Shown: piece by piece, positions 15,529-22,446 of the stretch | Numbering within the stretch: the first letter of the stretch is position 1 | How the letters are laid out: every line of letters begins with the position of its first letter | Source of the DNA: Streptomyces sp. NBC_01288 | GTDB taxonomy: Bacteria; Actinomycetota; Actinomycetes; Streptomycetales; Streptomycetaceae | Length of the DNA stretch: 64,000 nt | Assembly: GCF_035982055.1 (NCBI RefSeq) | Contig: NZ_CP108427.1 | Span: forward strand, 6,571,001-6,635,000 | Direction: 5' to 3' | Made by a program: the position numbers and the translations under genes | Notes under the pieces: model-generated | What the model was told of the DNA's origin: nothing | The model's database searches: none | What the model saw: the letters and a program-made list of their open reading frames with translations, nothing else

Positions 15529-16041
15529 ATGCCGGACCAGTACACGTCGGCCGTGTACCACGTTGCCCAGCCGGGGCGAATACCGCCGGGCGAGCTCATC
15601 CACGTTGAAGATCGACCAGGCGCGATGGCCAGCATCTACCTGCATCCGCTCCATGTGCGGGGCCCTCTCGTCTGGGAACTCAACTGGATAACCAGACATC
15701 AAGTCGGTGACGGGCTGTGGCGGCAGCGATGGACCCATGAGGGGCGAATGCAGGAGCCTGTCGAAGGGCTAGGGATAGCTGTCTCCCGGTGGGAAATCGT
15801 TCCTGCGCGCGCCATGCCCGGTCAGTGCTACGTGGCGCCCGTTGAGGAGGAAGGGAGTTGTATCTGGCTCGTGCGTGACGGCCAGTGCACCCACGCTCTT
15901 CGGGACGCCATGAACGCGATCCTTGAACGGATCGCGGGCGATGGCCTGTGGTTGCAGCACTGGTACGACAGGGGCAAACCGCTGCCCACGTCCGACGCGA
16001 CACCCGTCCCGACGCCGCCCGCAGTGCCGTTGTCGGTATAG
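15529..16041 (+). CDS. Unknown protein with duplicated GLWxQxW domain
   Basis: A 170-aa protein made of two similar halves. Each half has a strand-rich part, a helix, and a terminal DGLWRQRW (61-68) or DGLWLQHW (138-145). The second half also matches the product of the next gene (16232-16510). The ATG at 15529 has AGGGGG upstream; a GTG at 15478 would add 17 residues. No known family comes to mind. It lies between the regulator and the integrase, so it is element cargo. Confidence 0.6.
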   Translation: MPDQYTSAVYHVAQPGRIPPGELIHVEDRPGAMASIYLHPLHVRGPLVWELNWITRHQVGDGLWRQRWTHEGRMQEPVEGLGIAVSRWEIVPARAMPGQCYVAPVEEEGSCIWLVRDGQCTHALRDAMNAILERIAGDGLWLQHWYDRGKPLPTSDATPVPTPPAVPLSV

Positions 16042-16231
16042 CCGCCGAAGCTCTGGCCAGGGCTGGAACGTTTAGTACTACTTTCGGCTACCACTTGATT
16101 CACTCTGGTCACAGCCTGAGCGGTGTGGCATCGTCATTGATCCGCCTGGGTGGCGATAACGGACACATTCGTCCATGCGTTCGAACACCAGAACGAATGT
16201 ATGGGCGTGCCGCGGCTAGGGGGCCTCGCTC

Positions 16232-16510
16232 ATGGCAGACGACGACGCGGCAGCCAGGCAGTTCGGGAACGCTGATCGTCCCGAGGCCGTCAGCCCACCA
16301 ACCCCTCACATGCAGATCGACATCCACTACGTTGACTCGCTGCCCGTAGGGCGAGCCGTCATGCCCGTAGAGACGGAAGGCCACTTTGCGTGGCTCGTCG
16401 TCCACGGCCACATCTCCCACCAGGCCGGCCAGGAGATGGTCGCCGAGCTCAACCACATCGTGCGCTCCGGGCTGTGGTGCCAGAACTGGCGGCCACCGCA
16501 GCCCGGATAG
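16232..16510 (+). CDS. Unknown protein, single GLWxQxW domain
   Basis: A 92-aa protein. After about 26 variable residues it aligns with the second half of the preceding gene's product: PVETEGHFAWLVVHGH against PVEEEGSCIWLVRDGQ, ending SGLWCQNW (79-86). It is therefore a one-domain paralogue. It ends two bases before the integrase stop on the other strand. Function unknown. Confidence 0.6.
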   Translation: MADDDAAARQFGNADRPEAVSPPTPHMQIDIHYVDSLPVGRAVMPVETEGHFAWLVVHGHISHQAGQEMVAELNHIVRSGLWCQNWRPPQPG

Positions 16511-16512
16511 CG

Positions 16513-17805
16513 CTAGACCACCCTCTGAAGGTGCAAGCGCGGCTCAGGCAGCGCCATGGCGGCCTCGACGGCGGCGGCGATCTCGCCGTCGAGGGCCCGC
16601 ACCAGGTGCCCGTACCGGTCCACCGTCGTCGTGATCGACTCGTGGCCCAGCCGCGCCTGGATCGCCGGCAGTGGAATGTTCGCACCGATCAGCCACGCCA
16701 CATGCGTGTGCCGCAGATCGTGCATGCGTGGCCGCTTCGTCAGCCCCTTCTTGACCGCTCCGTCGAGGGCCCGCTTCCACTTCCGGTTGTAGAAGTTCGA
16801 GTGCCGCCAGGCCGCACCGTCGCGGCCTCGGAAGATCCACTGCTCGGGCTGTCCGCCGAGCATGTGGTGCCGCAACAATTCCATCTGCCCGGCGGACAGG
16901 GCCAAGGTCCGTCGGGCCTTCTTCGTCTTGGGCGGACCGACCTGGAAGGTGTTGTCCTCCTGCCGGCGCCACGCGCGCTGGATGCTGATCGTCTTCTTCC
17001 GTGTGTTCACGTCCCGAACCTGCAGCGCGGTGATCTCGCCCCAGCGCAGCCCCGTACCCACGAGGAAGTCGGCGAGGTCCGCCGCGCGCGGGTCGAACGA
17101 CCGGAGTTCGCGGCTGATCAACGCGTACTCCTCGTGCTCGAGGAACGTCATCTCCTCCTCGGTCTGATCGTCGGTACGCGGCAGCCGGGTCTTGGCGCAG
17201 GGGTTCGCCGTACGCAGCGGTTGCACCCCGTCGACAGCTGCCTGGAAGACGCAGAACAGGAGGCCGTGCCAGTTGCGGATGGACTTGGGGCTGGCCTTCG
17301 CGATCAGCCACTCGTCCGGCTTGTGCGGGTCACGCATGCCTTCCTCGTTCACGCGCACCCAGTCCTGCAGATCGTCCTCGGTGACGTTGCAGACGGTCGC
17401 CTCGAGGACACGCCCGTCCCGGAGGGTGTGCACGACCCCGCCGTAGGCGCGCTCGACGCCGTCCGGGCCCGTGTGACGCCGAGTGGCGAAGTGGTTGTCG
17501 ATGTCCCGGTGGTAGTCCGACTTGGTCCGCGCTGTGACACCGGTGAGGCGGTCGACGTAGCGGTGCGCCCACGCCAGGAGGGGAACGTCGTCGGGGTGCG
17601 TCTCGGGCTCGACGAACCCCTTGCCGCGGACCCAGCCGTAGGGCCACTTGTTGCCATGCGCTTCGACGAGCTTCTTGAACTCCGCCGCCTGGTCCTCGCC
17701 GCCGTCACCGCCGAAGTTCTCGGTCTGCCAACTGCCGTCCTGCCGCCACTTCACCTGGAAGGTGCTCTCGCCGCCCTTCTTGGGGCGTTCCACGATGCTT
17801 GCCAT
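16513..17805 (-). CDS. int: Tyrosine recombinase (integrase)
   Basis: A 430-aa site-specific recombinase. The N-terminal part includes an AP2-like/arm-binding region and a SAM-like core-binding domain (about 75-190); the catalytic domain spans about 215-410. Active-site residues are visible: R254 in TGLRWGE, K295/K296 in TKKARR, H362 and R365 in HDLRHTH, H388 in LGHES and the nucleophile Y398 in DRYGH. It lies beside the 3' end of tRNA-His, the usual place for the integrase of an element using that tRNA as attB. The ATG at 17805 is the first in a plausible N-terminus. The set of catalytic residues is complete, so it should be active. Confidence 0.93.
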   Translation of the reverse strand: MASIVERPKKGGESTFQVKWRQDGSWQTENFGGDGGEDQAAEFKKLVEAHGNKWPYGWVRGKGFVEPETHPDDVPLLAWAHRYVDRLTGVTARTKSDYHRDIDNHFATRRHTGPDGVERAYGGVVHTLRDGRVLEATVCNVTEDDLQDWVRVNEEGMRDPHKPDEWLIAKASPKSIRNWHGLLFCVFQAAVDGVQPLRTANPCAKTRLPRTDDQTEEEMTFLEHEEYALISRELRSFDPRAADLADFLVGTGLRWGEITALQVRDVNTRKKTISIQRAWRRQEDNTFQVGPPKTKKARRTLALSAGQMELLRHHMLGGQPEQWIFRGRDGAAWRHSNFYNRKWKRALDGAVKKGLTKRPRMHDLRHTHVAWLIGANIPLPAIQARLGHESITTTVDRYGHLVRALDGEIAAAVEAAMALPEPRLHLQRVV

Positions 17806-17884
17806 GCGTGGACGATAAGGCGCGAAAGGGTGCCTCCGGGAGGGGCCTTGTTCCCGTGATGTTCCCAAAGGAGCGGACACGACG

Positions 17885-17916
17885 AAGGGCTGACCCGTTT
17901 TCACAGGTCAGCCCTT
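17885..17916 (-). terminator. Hairpin between tRNA-His and integrase
   Basis: A perfect 11-bp stem, AAGGGCTGACC with GGTCAGCCCTT, and a 10-base loop, 10 bases after the tRNA 3' end. It probably terminates the tRNA transcript, shielding the integrase from it. Confidence 0.7.
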
Positions 17917-17926
17917 GATCATTCAG

Positions 17927-18000
17927 GGTGAGTGACGGGACTTGAACCCGCGACTTCCTGGACCACAACCAGGTGCTCTACCAGCTGAGCTACACCCACC
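17927..18000 (-). tRNA. tRNA-His (GTG)
   Basis: A complete cloverleaf: acceptor GTGGGTG pairs with CACTCAC (one G-T), T8 A9 are present, the anticodon loop reads TTGTGGT in a CCTGG/CCAGG stem, and the T arm is GCGGG TTCAAGT CCCGT. The extra 5' G (18000) opposite C73 is the hallmark of tRNA-His. CCA is not encoded. The integrase gene next to its 3' end makes it the likely attachment site. Confidence 0.95.
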
Positions 18001-18081
18001 ATGCCCGGTCGTTCACTCTGTAAGTTTCCGACCGGCCGAGAAAAAGTGTACAGGGTCCGAAGGGGTGCTCGCGCACGCCTT

Positions 18082-18684
18082 TTACGAGGTGGGCAGGACG
18101 TGCTTCGCGGCGATCGTGCGGGCGGTTTCCGAGTCCGGCCCGGGCTGCGGGACGAAGATCGCCTCGCGGTAGTAGCGCAGCTCGGCGATGGACTCGCGGA
18201 TGTCGGCGAGGGCGCGGTGATTGCCCTTCTTCTCGGGGCTGTTGAAGTACGCCCGCGGGTACCAGCGCCGCGCCAGCTCCTTCACCGAGGACACGTCCAC
18301 GATGCGGTAGTGGAGGTACTCCTCCAGGGTCGGCATGTCACGGAGCAGGAAACCGCGGTCGGTGCCGACCGAGTTGCCGCACAGCGGGGCCTTGCCCGGC
18401 TCCTTGACGTGCTCCCGGATGTACGCCAGGACCAGCTCCTCCGCGTCGGCCAGCGTCGTACCGCCGGCCAACTCGTCGAGCAGGCCGGATGCGGTGTGCA
18501 TCTGGCGTACTACGTCCGGCATCGTCTCCAGCGCCTGGTCCGGCGGGCGGATGACGATGTCCACCCCTTCGCCGAGCACGTTCAGCTCGGAGTCGGTGAC
18601 GAGGGCGGCCACCTCGATGAGAGCGTCGTCTGACAGCGAGAGGCCGGTCATCTCGCAGTCGATCCACACCATGCGATCGTTCAT
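18082..18684 (-). CDS. orn: Oligoribonuclease
   Basis: A 200-aa DEDDh 3'-5' exonuclease that degrades short oligoribonucleotides (and pGpG) to mononucleotides in the cytoplasm. The Exo I motif is WIDCEMTG (D9, E11); the Exo III region is NHRALADI with the catalytic His and Asp. Length is normal for Orn. The ATG at 18684 begins MNDRMVWIDC as in the family. It lies downstream of adpA in the same direction, as in other Streptomyces, with a hairpin between them. Confidence 0.95.
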   Translation of the reverse strand: MNDRMVWIDCEMTGLSLSDDALIEVAALVTDSELNVLGEGVDIVIRPPDQALETMPDVVRQMHTASGLLDELAGGTTLADAEELVLAYIREHVKEPGKAPLCGNSVGTDRGFLLRDMPTLEEYLHYRIVDVSSVKELARRWYPRAYFNSPEKKGNHRALADIRESIAELRYYREAIFVPQPGPDSETARTIAAKHVLPTS

Positions 18685-18760
18685 GTGTCTAACCTTAAGG
18701 TGCGTGCCGCCCGGCTGAGCCGACCGTGCGCTGACCTTGTGCCGCCGGTACATGCGGAAA

Positions 18761-18794
18761 CCCCCGGAGATCTCCTGCGAGAGACCTCCGGGGG
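18761..18794 (-). terminator. Terminator after adpA
   Basis: CCCCCGGAG pairs with CTCCGGGGG over a 16-base loop, starting 11 bases past the adpA stop and before orn. It would limit readthrough from adpA into orn. Confidence 0.65.
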
Positions 18795-18804
18795 CGTGCG
18801 GTTG

Positions 18805-20067
18805 CTACGTAGCGCTCCGCTGGCCGGGCAGACTCGCGGCCCGGCTTGTGGCGTACGCCTCACGGCCGTTCCCCTCGGCGGAGGCCGACGCGGACGCCGT
18901 CGCCGACAGCGCGCTGGCCGCCGTACGACGGGTCTGCATCGGGACCGGGCCGTCCGGGTGCAGCGCGGGCGGCAGCCCGGCCGGACCCAGGGACGCCGGA
19001 CCGCCGGGCTGGCCGGGAGCGCCGTCGCTGTCCACCTGCTTGTCGCCCTGGGGCCTGCGGGCGCGGTACGCGGCCCGGTAGGCGGCGGGCGACGAGCCCA
19101 ACTGGCGCCGGAAATGGCCGCGCAGAGCCACCGGCGAGCGGAAGCCGCAGCGCCCCGCGACCTCGTCCACCGAGTAGTCCGACGTCTCCAGCAGGCGCTG
19201 CGCCTGGAGCACCCGCTGCGTGATCAGCCATTGCAGGGGAGCGCTCCCGGTGAGCGAGCGGAAGCGGCGGTCGAACGTACGCCTGCTCATGTATGCGCGT
19301 GCCGCCAGCGTCTCCACGTCGAACTGTTCGTGGAGGTGCTCCAGCGCCCAGGCGACGACCTCCGCGAGCGGGTCGGCGCCGATCTCCTCTGGTAAAGACC
19401 GATCGAGGTAGCGCTCCTGACCGCCGCTTCGGCGCGGTGGGACCACCAGGCGCCGGGCGAGCGCGCCGGCCGCCTCGTTGCCGTGGTCCGTCCGCACGAT
19501 GTGGAGACAGAGGTCGATTCCGGCCGCCGTACCGGCGGACGTCAGCACGTCCCCGTCGTCGACGAAGAGTTCCCTCGGATCGACGTGCACCGACGGATAG
19601 CGCTTGGCCAGCGTCGGCGCGTACATCCAGTGGGTGGTCGCGGGACGGCCGTCCAGCAGGCCCGCCGCGGCCAGCACGAAGGCGCCGGTGCACAGGCCGA
19701 CGATGCGGGCCCCTTCTTCGTGCGCACGGCGGATCGCGTCGAGTGCCTCCTCCGGCGGCGGCGAGGTGATCGACCGCCAGGCCGGCACGACGACGGTGCC
19801 CGCCCGTGAGATCGCCTCCAGGCCGTGCGGTGTGGTGAGTTCCAGCCCGCCGGTCGTGCGCAACGGCCCTTCTTCGCCACCGCACACAAGAAGGCGGTAG
19901 CGCGGAACTCCGGCGTCCTGCCGGTCGATTCCGAACACCGACAGCGGTATGGAACTCTCGAAGATGGGGCCGCCGCTGAACAGCAGCACCGCGACGATCT
20001 CCTTGCGGCGTCGCCCGGAAAGTTTCCGGGCCGCGGCTTCCGGCGCGGCAGTGGAGTCGTGGCTCAT
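18805..20067 (-). CDS. adpA: AraC-family master regulator AdpA (contains TTA)
   Basis: A 420-aa central activator of development and secondary metabolism. Residues about 24-195 are the DJ-1/PfpI-like dimerisation domain (VAVLLFSGGPIFESSIPLS, GLCTGAFVLAAAGLLDG). Residues about 240-335 are the double AraC-type HTH (LAARAYMSRRTFDRRFRSLT, EVAGRCGFRSPVALRGHFRR). The C-terminal tail is disordered. Codon 225 (19395-19393), in the linker RSLPEE between the domains, is TTA. Translation should therefore need the bldA tRNA, as for known adpA genes. The long upstream region fits complex control. Confidence 0.96.
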   Translation of the reverse strand: MSHDSTAAPEAAARKLSGRRRKEIVAVLLFSGGPIFESSIPLSVFGIDRQDAGVPRYRLLVCGGEEGPLRTTGGLELTTPHGLEAISRAGTVVVPAWRSITSPPPEEALDAIRRAHEEGARIVGLCTGAFVLAAAGLLDGRPATTHWMYAPTLAKRYPSVHVDPRELFVDDGDVLTSAGTAAGIDLCLHIVRTDHGNEAAGALARRLVVPPRRSGGQERYLDRSLPEEIGADPLAEVVAWALEHLHEQFDVETLAARAYMSRRTFDRRFRSLTGSAPLQWLITQRVLQAQRLLETSDYSVDEVAGRCGFRSPVALRGHFRRQLGSSPAAYRAAYRARRPQGDKQVDSDGAPGQPGGPASLGPAGLPPALHPDGPVPMQTRRTAASALSATASASASAEGNGREAYATSRAASLPGQRSAT

Positions 20068-20453
20068 ACTGCTAAGCCCCCCTCGGTGGTCGCGTCGCCC
20101 CTATCTTGTCGGGCTTGTCGCTCCAGCACGTTTCCCCTCGGTCCTGCACGAGTCCCCCGCCGTAAGACGTCAAGATCGAATCTACTGTGTCCAGTGGTGC
20201 CGGGGTGACCAGTTCGGCAACCGGCACATTGTCGACATGGCAACTTGGCGTGAAGCATTCGATCACGAAGCGTTGCACTCGTGGGCCGTGCAGGGAAGTG
20301 CGCCTCGTCTTAGTGGCCAATCCCCGTAGGGTGCGCAAGGCCCCCCAGACCCTTTCGGTGCAGGTGGAACGGGGGTTGGGGGGTGGTTCGGACAACAGAT
20401 GCCCGGTGGCCGGAAGTTGGCTGAAAAGCGTCGGGCGCGTGCGCGGAAACCGG
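20068..20453. promoter_or_regulatory. adpA upstream region
   Basis: 386 non-coding bases before adpA. Two near-matches to the AdpA consensus TGGCSNGWWY are visible, TGGCGTGAAG (20246-20255) and TGGCCGGAAG (20407-20416), each failing only at the last base. In other Streptomyces adpA is autoregulated from such a long leader. No gene is seen here. Confidence 0.45.
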
Positions 20454-20798
20454 TCAGTCGACCGGTGCACTTCCCCCGGCGTGCCGCCCGCCCCTGTGCG
20501 CCCCCGCCGGGGCCCGGTGACGGTGGCCGCGGTGCGAGGAGTGTTCTTCGGCCAGTGGTGGTGCCTGCTCCTCGGGCAGCAGCCTGGCCTCGCCCTGTTC
20601 GGAGCGGCGCAGCAGCACCCGGCAGGCGGCGGTGACGGCCGCGAGACCCAGGGCCGTACCGGTGGCGCCGGCGAACGAGGTGCCGTACCAGAGGAGGACC
20701 ACGGGGACGAGGACACAGCTGAAGACCGCCCAGCGGACCACGTCGGTGGCGCTGTCGTGGCTGGGGTGTGCCTCGGAGGTCGTGCGGTGTCCGGACAT
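20454..20798 (-). CDS. Small membrane protein upstream of adpA
   Basis: A 114-aa protein. Two hydrophobic segments (residues about 24-41, FSCVLVPVVLLWYG, and 46-63, GTALGLAAVTAACRVLL) are followed by a His/Arg/Pro-rich cytoplasmic tail. The ATG at 20798 has AGGGAG upstream. A small membrane protein in this position is conserved beside adpA in Streptomyces, as I recall; its function is unknown. Confidence 0.7.
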   Translation of the reverse strand: MSGHRTTSEAHPSHDSATDVVRWAVFSCVLVPVVLLWYGTSFAGATGTALGLAAVTAACRVLLRRSEQGEARLLPEEQAPPLAEEHSSHRGHRHRAPAGAHRGGRHAGGSAPVD

Positions 20799-21119
20799 GG
20801 CGTGCTCCCTGGGGCGGCGGCTCGCCGGGTTCAACGCGTGTTCGATGCGTCGGTCACTGTAGGGCAGTCCATGGAGGGACACGGACGCCCGCGGATAAGT
20901 GAATCCTGTGCAAACCGCCTGTACGGGGCAGCAACCATTGCGTTACGGGCGCCCCCTCGTGCATGCTCCGGGGAACTCCGCCGGAGCATGTGCGGGATAT
21001 GGGCTAAGGAGGAGTGCCGCCGTACCCTTGGGGGTATGGGGTTGGGAAGATGATTCCCGGACACAGCTCCGCCGCACCCTGTTGTCCCCTCCCAAGAGGA
21101 TCAAAAAGCCGAGACACCC
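20799..21119. other. Intergenic region before the stress-protein gene
   Basis: 321 bases between divergent genes. No convincing small gene is seen. It must hold promoters for both the leftward membrane-protein gene and the rightward stress-protein gene. GTTGTCCCCTCCC and an AGAGG-like stretch lie near the rightward start, but no clear -10/-35 pair is visible. Confidence 0.4.
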
Positions 21120-21647
21120 ATGGCCGGTCACGAATCTTTCGAACCAGCGGACCGCAAGCGCCCCGTCGCCGATCCCACGGCGGCCGAGCCCCTGGCGGCG
21201 GAACAGCCACGTCATTCCTGCGATCCAGCCTTCAAGCACGGAGTGGTCGTCGGCTTCGACGGCTCCACGTCCAGTGAGCGTGCCCTCGCCTACGCGATCG
21301 GCATGGCCCATCGCTCGGGCTCGGGCCTGGTCATCGTGCATGTAGCCAACCGGCTGCCCACCACGGTGTGGGCGGGCTGCGAGCCACCGGTCTTCGTCGA
21401 TGTGCCGGACCACCGCACCGAGGTGCTGGGTCTGGAGCTGGCGTGCGCCGAGTACTTGGCGGAAGTGCCCTGGATCCTTGTCGAGCGGGGTGGCGACATC
21501 TGCCATGAACTCGAAGAGGTGGGGCGGGAGTACGAGGCGGACGCGATCGTCGTCGGCTCGACCCACGGCATCGTCGGGCGCATCTTCGGGTCCGTCGCGG
21601 GGCGGCTCGCGAAGCGGGCGCAACGACCCGTCGTCGTCATCCCGTAG
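21120..21647 (+). CDS. Universal stress protein (UspA family)
   Basis: A 175-aa protein with one Usp domain (about residues 40-175) after a 38-residue variable leader. GVVVGFDGSTSSERALAYAI is the first strand and helix; VVGSTHGIVGRIFGSVAGRL carries the G-x2-G-x9-G-S ATP-binding motif, so it belongs to the ATP-binding subgroup. Usp proteins support survival under stress or energy limitation; the exact role here is unknown. It is followed by a membrane-protein gene in the same direction. Confidence 0.88.
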   Translation: MAGHESFEPADRKRPVADPTAAEPLAAEQPRHSCDPAFKHGVVVGFDGSTSSERALAYAIGMAHRSGSGLVIVHVANRLPTTVWAGCEPPVFVDVPDHRTEVLGLELACAEYLAEVPWILVERGGDICHELEEVGREYEADAIVVGSTHGIVGRIFGSVAGRLAKRAQRPVVVIP

Positions 21648-21764
21648 GTCCGTGGCCCGGCCGGATCGCTCCTGAATTCCCTGTTGTGCAGAGGTGTTTG
21701 TGTCCTTGTGAAGGGCATATATCGGTCACACCGCACCAACGCACATGCATGAAGGGAGCCCGCC

Positions 21765-22328
21765 GTGGACAATGACGTCTCTGCGGGAAGCACCACCTCG
21801 ATCGTCGGCCGACTCGCCCTGGGAATCACCCTGTTGGCGTTCGGGCTCGGGTACACGAATGTCATCGACGGGGTCTCCACGGCTGACGCCGTGTCACTGG
21901 CCCACTACGTGGGCGGAGTTGCCCTCTTCGTCGTCGGACTGCTCGCGTTCCGCGAGGGCGACACGGCTGCCGGTACGGCGTTCACGGCGTTCGGCGCGCT
22001 CTGGTTCACCTGGGCCGTCTCCGCGGGGGGCTCCGCCTCGGACAACGCGGCGGGGTTGTTCCTGGTCCTGTTCGCCCTCGTCGCCCTCTCCGTGACCCTC
22101 GCGGGTGGGGATCAACTCACCCAGGGGACCTACGGGTTGTTCTTCGTCTCCCTCGTGCTGCTCGCGATCGCTCAGTTCGCCGGGAACGACGGGCTGGGGA
22201 AGGTCGGGGGGTGGTTCGGTGTCGCTGCGGGGGCTGTTGCCTGGTACTCGGCGACGGCTGCGCTTGCGCACTGGCCGACGGTTCTTCCTCGGCGGGCGGC
22301 TGGTCGGGGCGTGACGGCCACCAGCTGA
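21765..22328 (+). CDS. GPR1/FUN34/YaaH-type membrane protein
   Basis: A 187-aa protein with about six transmembrane helices (starting LALGITLLAFGLGYTNVIDG, then LAHYVGGVALFVVGLLAF, then GTAFTAFGALWFTWAV). This is the layout of the GPR1/FUN34/YaaH (SatP) family, proton-coupled acetate/succinate transporters. It starts with GTG at 21765 behind AAGGGAG. The C-terminal helix is followed by a short basic tail. Substrate is not deducible; organic acid uptake or efflux is the family role. Confidence 0.75.
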   Translation: MDNDVSAGSTTSIVGRLALGITLLAFGLGYTNVIDGVSTADAVSLAHYVGGVALFVVGLLAFREGDTAAGTAFTAFGALWFTWAVSAGGSASDNAAGLFLVLFALVALSVTLAGGDQLTQGTYGLFFVSLVLLAIAQFAGNDGLGKVGGWFGVAAGAVAWYSATAALAHWPTVLPRRAAGRGVTATS

Positions 22329-22341
22329 CCGGTAACAGGGA

Positions 22342-22380
22342 GGCCCCCCGCGTGTGTGAGGCAACACGTGGGGGGCCTTT
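22342..22380. terminator. Strong bidirectional terminator
   Basis: GGCCCCCCGCGTGT pairs with ACACGTGGGGGGCC (one G-T or bulge) around GTGAGGCA and is followed by TTTCT. It lies between the convergent membrane-protein gene and glmS and can serve both. Confidence 0.75.
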
Positions 22381-22408
22381 CTGTTCGTCGGCCGCTTCGG
22401 TGCGTGGG

Positions 22409-22436
22409 GGCTGGTCGCGCAGTTCCCCGCGCCCCT
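22409..22436 (+). repeat. Dispersed 28-bp palindromic repeat, copy 1
   Basis: GGCTGGTCGCGCAGTTCCCC and the following CGCGCCCCT form a 28-base unit containing a hairpin (GGGGCGCGGGGAA type). The identical sequence occurs in reverse at 35057-35084. Both copies lie downstream of genes. It resembles the short intergenic repeat found many times in Streptomyces genomes. Confidence 0.75.
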
Positions 22437-22446
22437 TTGGGGCGCT

